From Puniceicoccaceae bacterium (GTDB lineage: Bacteria; Verrucomicrobiota; Verrucomicrobiia; Opitutales; Opitutaceae), in NCBI GenBank assembly GCA_007695295.1, contig REEB01000113.1:1-47070 (forward strand): a stretch of 47,070 bases of DNA. The letters are read 5' to 3'. The notes under the pieces are model-generated. The model was not told where the DNA came from. It ran no database searches and worked only from the letters and a program-made list of their open reading frames with translations. Both the position numbers and the translations under genes were made by a program. Below are positions 43,394-47,070 of the stretch, one piece after another. Within the stretch, counting starts at the first letter, position 1. Every line of letters starts with the position of its first letter.

Positions 43394-43699
43394 TCAGGCC
43401 TGTCCGAAGTCGTAGACGACGAAGCGCTTCACATAGGGCTTCACATAGTCGTCGATAAACACTTGGTGGTCCGGGTGGGTCTGGTAGGCATCCGCATCTG
43501 CCTGCGAAGCAAAGGTCATCGAGATGGCGACCGCAAAGCTGTCGTCGACCACGCCGCGCGGGCTCGGCACCGGCGCACCGGTCCGAAATTCCCGCACCCC
43601 GGGGATGCCCCCGAGCAGGGCTTTGGCGCCTTCCAACAACTTGGTCCGGTCCTCGGATCCGGGTTTGTCCGTCCAGAAAATGACAACATGGGTAATCAT
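43394..43699 (-). CDS. Dabb (stress-responsive alpha/beta-barrel) domain protein
   Basis: The 101-residue single-domain protein starts MITHVVIFWTDKPGSEDR, with DDSFAVAISMTFASQADADA and YQTHPDHQVFIDDYVKPYV, the usual Dabb pattern (PF07876-type dimeric ferredoxin-like fold). These small proteins dimerise; function is mostly unknown, with some cyclases or decarboxylases in other organisms. ATG at 43699 begins exactly at the domain; the upstream frame is not protein-like. It follows the methyltransferase gene after 65 bases on the same strand. Confidence 0.88.
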   Translation of the reverse strand: MITHVVIFWTDKPGSEDRTKLLEGAKALLGGIPGVREFRTGAPVPSPRGVVDDSFAVAISMTFASQADADAYQTHPDHQVFIDDYVKPYVKRFVVYDFGQA

Positions 43700-43764
43700 G
43701 CCACCATCATGCCAGCCGGCTGCCGCCATGGCAACCCCCGGCACTCCCGAGCGGGCCGTTTTCC

Positions 43765-44676
43765 TCAGCGCCGCCAGCGGCCGGCCGCATCCGCCAAAGC
43801 CCGGATGTGTGCCGGGGTCGTACCACAGCAACCACCGATGATCCGCGCCCCGGCCTCCACCAAAGCGGGCATAAGCGCGGCCATTTCCTCCGGTGCCTCC
43901 GGGAAAATCGTCCGCTCACCGACCTGCTTGGGCAGGCCCGCATTGGCATGAACCAAGATGGGGACATCCTCCCCAACGGCGCCACGCATCTCCGCCACGA
44001 TCGGCACCATCCGCTCCATCCCGTTGCCGCAGTTCGTGCCCACAATTGTTGCGCCGGCTTCGAGTGCCGCCAAGGCGGCTTCCGCGGGCCGGGTCCCCAT
44101 GAGGGTGCGATACTCACCCTGGGCGGTCCTTTCGAAGGTGAAGGTGCAGATCAGTTCGCAATTGGTGTGCTCGCGCGCCGCCCGCAGCGCCAAGCCCGCC
44201 TCCGCAGGGTCGCTCATCGTTTCAATGCAGAGCGCCTCCGCCCCGCCCGCCGCCAGCGCCTCTGCCTGGATGCGGAAGCCGTCATACAATTCTTCCTCGG
44301 AGACTTCCTCCATCATCAACAAAACCCCGCTGGGGCCGATCGAGGCGATCACCAGTCCTTCCTCCCCGGCAGCCTCACGGGAAAGCACCGCCGCCGCCCG
44401 GTTGAGTTCTGCAGCCCGCTCCGCCAGCCCGTAGTGCGCCAACTTGGACGGCGATCCGCCGAAGGAATTGCTCTCCACCAGATCCGCCCCGGCCTCGCGG
44501 TAGGCCCGCGCCACCGCCGCCACCCGCTCGGGGTGATCCAGGTTCCAGGCTTCCGGGCAAGCCCCGGGCTTCAAGCCTTCGGCCTGCAGGAGCGTGCCCC
44601 AGGCGCCGTCCGAGATCAGAATCGAGCGTTGTCGCAGTTTTTCGGATACGATTGAGAAACGAGTCCGGGCAGTCAT
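43765..44676 (-). CDS. homocysteine S-methyltransferase family protein
   Basis: The 303-residue barrel protein carries the zinc ligands Cys216 (GTNCGNG) and Cys283-Cys284 (GGCCGTTPAHIRAL), and the N-terminal ISDGAWGTLLQAEGL of the Hcy-binding domain of MetH, MMUM and BHMT. ADLVESNSFGGSPSKLAHYG is likewise typical. It would transfer a methyl group to homocysteine or a related thiol. It lacks cobalamin and folate domains, so it may be a stand-alone enzyme or one part of a split methionine synthase. ATG at 44676 is favoured over seven residues of extension. Confidence 0.87.
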   Translation of the reverse strand: MTARTRFSIVSEKLRQRSILISDGAWGTLLQAEGLKPGACPEAWNLDHPERVAAVARAYREAGADLVESNSFGGSPSKLAHYGLAERAAELNRAAAVLSREAAGEEGLVIASIGPSGVLLMMEEVSEEELYDGFRIQAEALAAGGAEALCIETMSDPAEAGLALRAAREHTNCELICTFTFERTAQGEYRTLMGTRPAEAALAALEAGATIVGTNCGNGMERMVPIVAEMRGAVGEDVPILVHANAGLPKQVGERTIFPEAPEEMAALMPALVEAGARIIGGCCGTTPAHIRALADAAGRWRR

Positions 44677-44746
44677 GACACCAGCTTGGCCGTGCACGAC
44701 CGTTTAGACAAACCTTCCCGGAGCGCATCGGGCCGCCGCTTCGCCC

Positions 44747-45478
44747 TCAGCGCTCCTCCGCCGGCATGGGCGGCGGCTCGTCGCGCGCGATCACCATCAA
44801 AAGCAGCACCCACAAGCAGAGCGTCAGGTTCTGCAAGGGCAGCTGCAGCGGCAGCGGCATCAGGTAGATGCAGGTCACCGCCGGTATCCACACCCCCCAG
44901 TTGGCCACCATGATCGGTATCGCCCGACGGCGGTACCAGCCGGGCCGCAGCCGCCGCTTCAACGCCGTCCACCGAAAACCGCCGTCCCGCCACAGGTAGG
45001 CCACCGTCATCGTCGGCACCGCCCAACAGGGCACGTACACCAACTGATCCACCAAGACTTTCTTCGCCAGGGTGGCGGGATCCGTCCCATGTCCGAAGAT
45101 GAAGGCCTGCAGGCGGTACAACAGCTCCACCTCCACCCCTTTCACCGCCCAGAAAACCACCGCAAACACCACCACCCCCGCCGAAACCGACCGACCCCGC
45201 AGCCGCTCAAACAACAGGGGGATCACCCCACCGAACACCGCCGTCGAAACCAGCGCAAAGAGCAGGCCGACTTCCGTCTTCCAGTCCGCCAAACGGGTCA
45301 GCACGACCCGAACCGTATCCACCTGGTAATACGCCAGCACCACCGCCACCGCCACCGCCCACAGCACCAGCCCGGGCGCCAGGTTGACCCGCGCGGCATG
45401 CAGTCCCTGCCGCCAAGGCGGCGGCTCCGGAGCGGCCGGCGGCGGCGGTGCCGGCGCAGGTGGTCGGGGGAATCCCAT
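44747..45478 (-). CDS. multi-pass membrane protein resembling Mpv17/PMP22
   Basis: The 243 residues have a Pro-rich cytoplasmic start, then about four transmembrane segments near 33-51, 69-92, 97-117 and 145-162, plus a C-terminal pair near 187-230. LAKKVLVDQLVYVPCWAVP (137-155) and ANWGVWIPAVTCIYLMPLPL (192-211), with CLWVLLL after it, resemble the two signature regions of the eukaryotic Mpv17/PMP22 family (DQ..xAP; W..WP..Q..NF..VP). The match is by eye and the diagnostic Asn-Phe is Ile-Tyr here. Function is unknown. ATG at 45478 is preferred to a TTG twelve codons upstream. Confidence 0.6.
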   Translation of the reverse strand: MGFPRPPAPAPPPPAAPEPPPWRQGLHAARVNLAPGLVLWAVAVAVVLAYYQVDTVRVVLTRLADWKTEVGLLFALVSTAVFGGVIPLLFERLRGRSVSAGVVVFAVVFWAVKGVEVELLYRLQAFIFGHGTDPATLAKKVLVDQLVYVPCWAVPTMTVAYLWRDGGFRWTALKRRLRPGWYRRRAIPIMVANWGVWIPAVTCIYLMPLPLQLPLQNLTLCLWVLLLMVIARDEPPPMPAEER

Positions 45479-45632
45479 CCGCGCAAGCCAGCCCGGCGCC
45501 TCGCACCGGCGCAAGGCGTTTCTCCGCCCAAACCCGCTCGCTCCCGGTTGACGACGGCGTCAATTCGCCTCAGCGTCGCTTCCATCCCCCGGGAACGCCG
45601 GGCGTTCGTCATCCCCAGTTTCGCTTGCGCTC

Positions 45633-46922
45633 ATGGTTCGCTCTACCCCTTCCCCCTTGGTTTTCACCATCCTCGCCGCCGGCCTTTTCCTCTCCGGCTG
45701 TGGCTCGGATCCTTCCACCCCCGCCACCGATCCCTTCTCCAATCCGTGGGGCCTCGCCTTCACCCCGCACACCGTCGGTGAAGCGGCCACCGGCACCGCC
45801 TGGATCGCCAACCTCCTCGTCATCGACCTCGACGGCGACGGCCGCGACGACATCGTCGCCTGCGACGCCCACCGCAACACCATCGTCTGGCTCCACCAGC
45901 AGCCCGACGGCACCCTCGTCGAAAAGGTCCTCGCCACCGGCATCCCCGCCCCCGCCCACGTCTCCGCCCATGACATGACCGGCAACGGCCACCTTGACCT
46001 CCTCATCCCTTCCATGGGCACGCTCTTCCCCAACGACGAACCCATTGGAGCTGTCTACATCCTCGAAAACGACGGCCGCCAAAACTTCACCCCCCGCCGC
46101 ATCATCGACACCGTCGCCCGTCCCACCGATGTCCAGGCCGCCGACTTCACCGGCAACGGTCTTCCCGACCTCGCCGTCGCCCACTTCGGCTACCACGAGG
46201 GCTATGTCTCCTGGCTCGAAAACCACGGCGACGGCCGCTTCGAGCTCCACCGCCTCCTCGATCTCTCCGGCACCATCCACGCCCGCGTCGGCGACGTCAC
46301 CGGCAACGGCCATCCCGACATCGTCGCCCTCGTCTCCCAGGAGTGGGAGGAAATCCACCTCTTCGAAAATCACGGCGGCGGCCGCTTCGAAGGGCACTTG
46401 CTCTGGGGCTCCGGCAACGAGGACTACGGCCTCAGCCACCTCGTCCTCGTCGACTTCAACCGCAACGGCCGCCTCGACATTGTCTTCTCCAACGGCGACG
46501 GCATGGACTACGGCCCGCCCCACTCCCGCCCCTGGCACGGCCTCCAGTGGCTCGAAAACACCGGCGAGGGCTTCACCTACCACCGCATTGGCGACTACGC
46601 GGGCGTTTACGGCCTCGCCGTCCTCGACCTCACCGGAGACGGCTACCTCGACCTCATTTGCTCCAGTGTATTCAATGACTGGACACGGCCCGACGCTTGG
46701 AGCGTGAAGGCCTTCATCAACGACGGCGCCATGAACTTCACTCCCGTCCCCCTCGCACGCGAGCCCACCCACCTCGTTACCCTCGGCGTGGGCGACTTCA
46801 ACGGCAACGGCCTCACCGACTTCGTCACCGGCACCCTCAACGCCTTCAACCAACCCCACTCCACCACCACTCGTTTCACCCTCTGGGAACGGCTCCCGCC
46901 GCCCCCCGACGGCTCCCCCTGA
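45633..46922 (+). CDS. FG-GAP/VCBS repeat lipoprotein
   Basis: The 429 residues begin with a lipoprotein signal (lipobox LSGC, Cys23). The remainder is about seven beta-propeller blades marked by DLDGDGRDDIVACD, DMTGNGHLDLLIPS, DFTGNGLPDLAVAH, DVTGNGHPDIVALV, DFNRNGRLDIVFSN, DLTGDGYLDLICSS and DFNGNGLTDFVTGT. Each holds the calcium-binding D-x-[TDN]-G-[ND]-G-x-x-D loop. Such proteins are extracellular or outer-membrane binding scaffolds. It diverges from the Mpv17-like gene and is followed after 40 bases by another lipoprotein gene. A one-mismatch GTAT/ATAC dyad is inside. Confidence 0.92.
   Translation: MVRSTPSPLVFTILAAGLFLSGCGSDPSTPATDPFSNPWGLAFTPHTVGEAATGTAWIANLLVIDLDGDGRDDIVACDAHRNTIVWLHQQPDGTLVEKVLATGIPAPAHVSAHDMTGNGHLDLLIPSMGTLFPNDEPIGAVYILENDGRQNFTPRRIIDTVARPTDVQAADFTGNGLPDLAVAHFGYHEGYVSWLENHGDGRFELHRLLDLSGTIHARVGDVTGNGHPDIVALVSQEWEEIHLFENHGGGRFEGHLLWGSGNEDYGLSHLVLVDFNRNGRLDIVFSNGDGMDYGPPHSRPWHGLQWLENTGEGFTYHRIGDYAGVYGLAVLDLTGDGYLDLICSSVFNDWTRPDAWSVKAFINDGAMNFTPVPLAREPTHLVTLGVGDFNGNGLTDFVTGTLNAFNQPHSTTTRFTLWERLPPPPDGSP
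46668..46686. repeat. GTATY-N9-RATAC dyad, one-mismatch copy (46668)
   Basis: It reads GTATTCAATGACTGGACAC inside the FG-GAP gene: left half exact, right half ACAC. Codons AGT, GTA, AAT and ACA cluster here. Confidence 0.4.
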
Positions 46923-46962
46923 GCTTCCGCCGCCACCGCACTCCCCCCGGCCGGATTCAACT

Positions 46963-47070
46963 TTGTCGCGTTTGAAAACCAACCGCCGCAATCTCACTCT
47001 CACCGCCTCGACGGTCCTCTCCGCCGCCCTCCTCGCCGCGGTCCTCTTGCCCGGCTGCAGCCCCGCCACC
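46963..47070 (+). CDS. lipoprotein, N-terminal fragment cut by the window edge
   Basis: An open frame from TTG at 46963 runs to the last base (36 codons). It translates as a type II signal peptide: basic MSRLKTNRRN, hydrophobic LTASTVLSAALLAAVLL and lipobox LPGC with Cys32. TTG at 46972 is an alternative start. The mature protein lies outside the window, so its role cannot be judged. It follows the FG-GAP lipoprotein after 40 bases on the same strand and is probably its operon partner. Confidence 0.7.
   Translation, partial: MSRLKTNRRNLTLTASTVLSAALLAAVLLPGCSPAT

Noticed and set aside
14443-46686. The dyads as ordinary repressor operators
   Set aside because: None lies in a promoter region; almost all are deep inside genes of unrelated function.
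14443-46686. The dyads as a CRISPR array or transposon ends
   Set aside because: Spacing is irregular and kilobase-scale, the central nine bases differ, and no target duplications or cas/transposase genes are present.

Overview
The window is GC-rich bacterial chromosome (about two-thirds G+C, judged by eye) and is densely coding. The 5' end of a 16S rRNA on the left edge, a DUF1800/DUF1501 pair, olefin-pathway OleC/OleD, a DUF3450-ExbB-ExbD-TonB cluster and LPS/outer-membrane genes (Kdo kinase, Lnt) point to a Gram-negative member of Verrucomicrobiota, perhaps near Opitutae. That placement is inference; a full 16S would settle it. I see no prophage, insertion sequence or CRISPR array.

Layout. 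1-533: 5' end of an rrn operon leaving to the left, with its leader and a candidate promoter. 534-8145 (+): bifunctional L-fucokinase/GDP-fucose pyrophosphorylase, accB-accC, an Asp23 protein with an AmaP-like membrane partner, thiE and a Gfo/Idh/MocA oxidoreductase. 8163-8948 (-): rsmE. 9198-14201 (-): a tightly overlapped six-gene TonB energy-transduction operon (DUF3450, long ExbB, short ExbB, ExbD, TonB, TPR). 14458-29820 (-): a long same-strand run in which secA, lnt, a BASS-type transporter, an FAD-linked oxidase, a small unknown protein, an SDR, a glycosyltransferase, Kdo kinase, holA, an FkbM methyltransferase, a small lipoprotein, oleC and oleD follow each other, often with ATGA overlaps. 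30002-32758 (+): DUF1800 and Tat-exported DUF1501. 32778-33132: divergent tRNA-Pro(CGG) and tRNA-Lys(TTT). 33273-38550: small unknown protein, ppdK, tatC and an AttH/CrtC-like secreted protein. 38733-43279 (+): an oligopeptide-type ABC importer whose binding protein and first permease are one polypeptide, followed by the second permease; no ATPase gene is present. 43394-47070: Dabb protein, homocysteine S-methyltransferase family protein, an Mpv17/PMP22-like membrane protein, an FG-GAP/VCBS lipoprotein and the first 36 codons of another lipoprotein.

Genes working together: accBC feed malonyl-CoA to fatty-acid synthesis; oleC/oleD act late in long-chain olefin formation; kdkA, the glycosyltransferase and perhaps FkbM modify surface polysaccharide; secA, lnt and tatC serve export and lipoprotein maturation; the TonB cluster energises outer-membrane import.

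Most unusual signal: a dispersed 19-bp imperfect palindrome, GTATY-N9-RATAC. It occurs six times exactly and at least six times with one change in the half-sites, between 14.4 and 46.7 kb, almost always inside genes and not at promoters. It repeatedly forces codons such as GTA, ATA, TTG, AAA and GGA in a genome that otherwise prefers G/C-ending codons. This looks like a DNA-level site, for example for chromosome organisation, that I cannot match to a described system.
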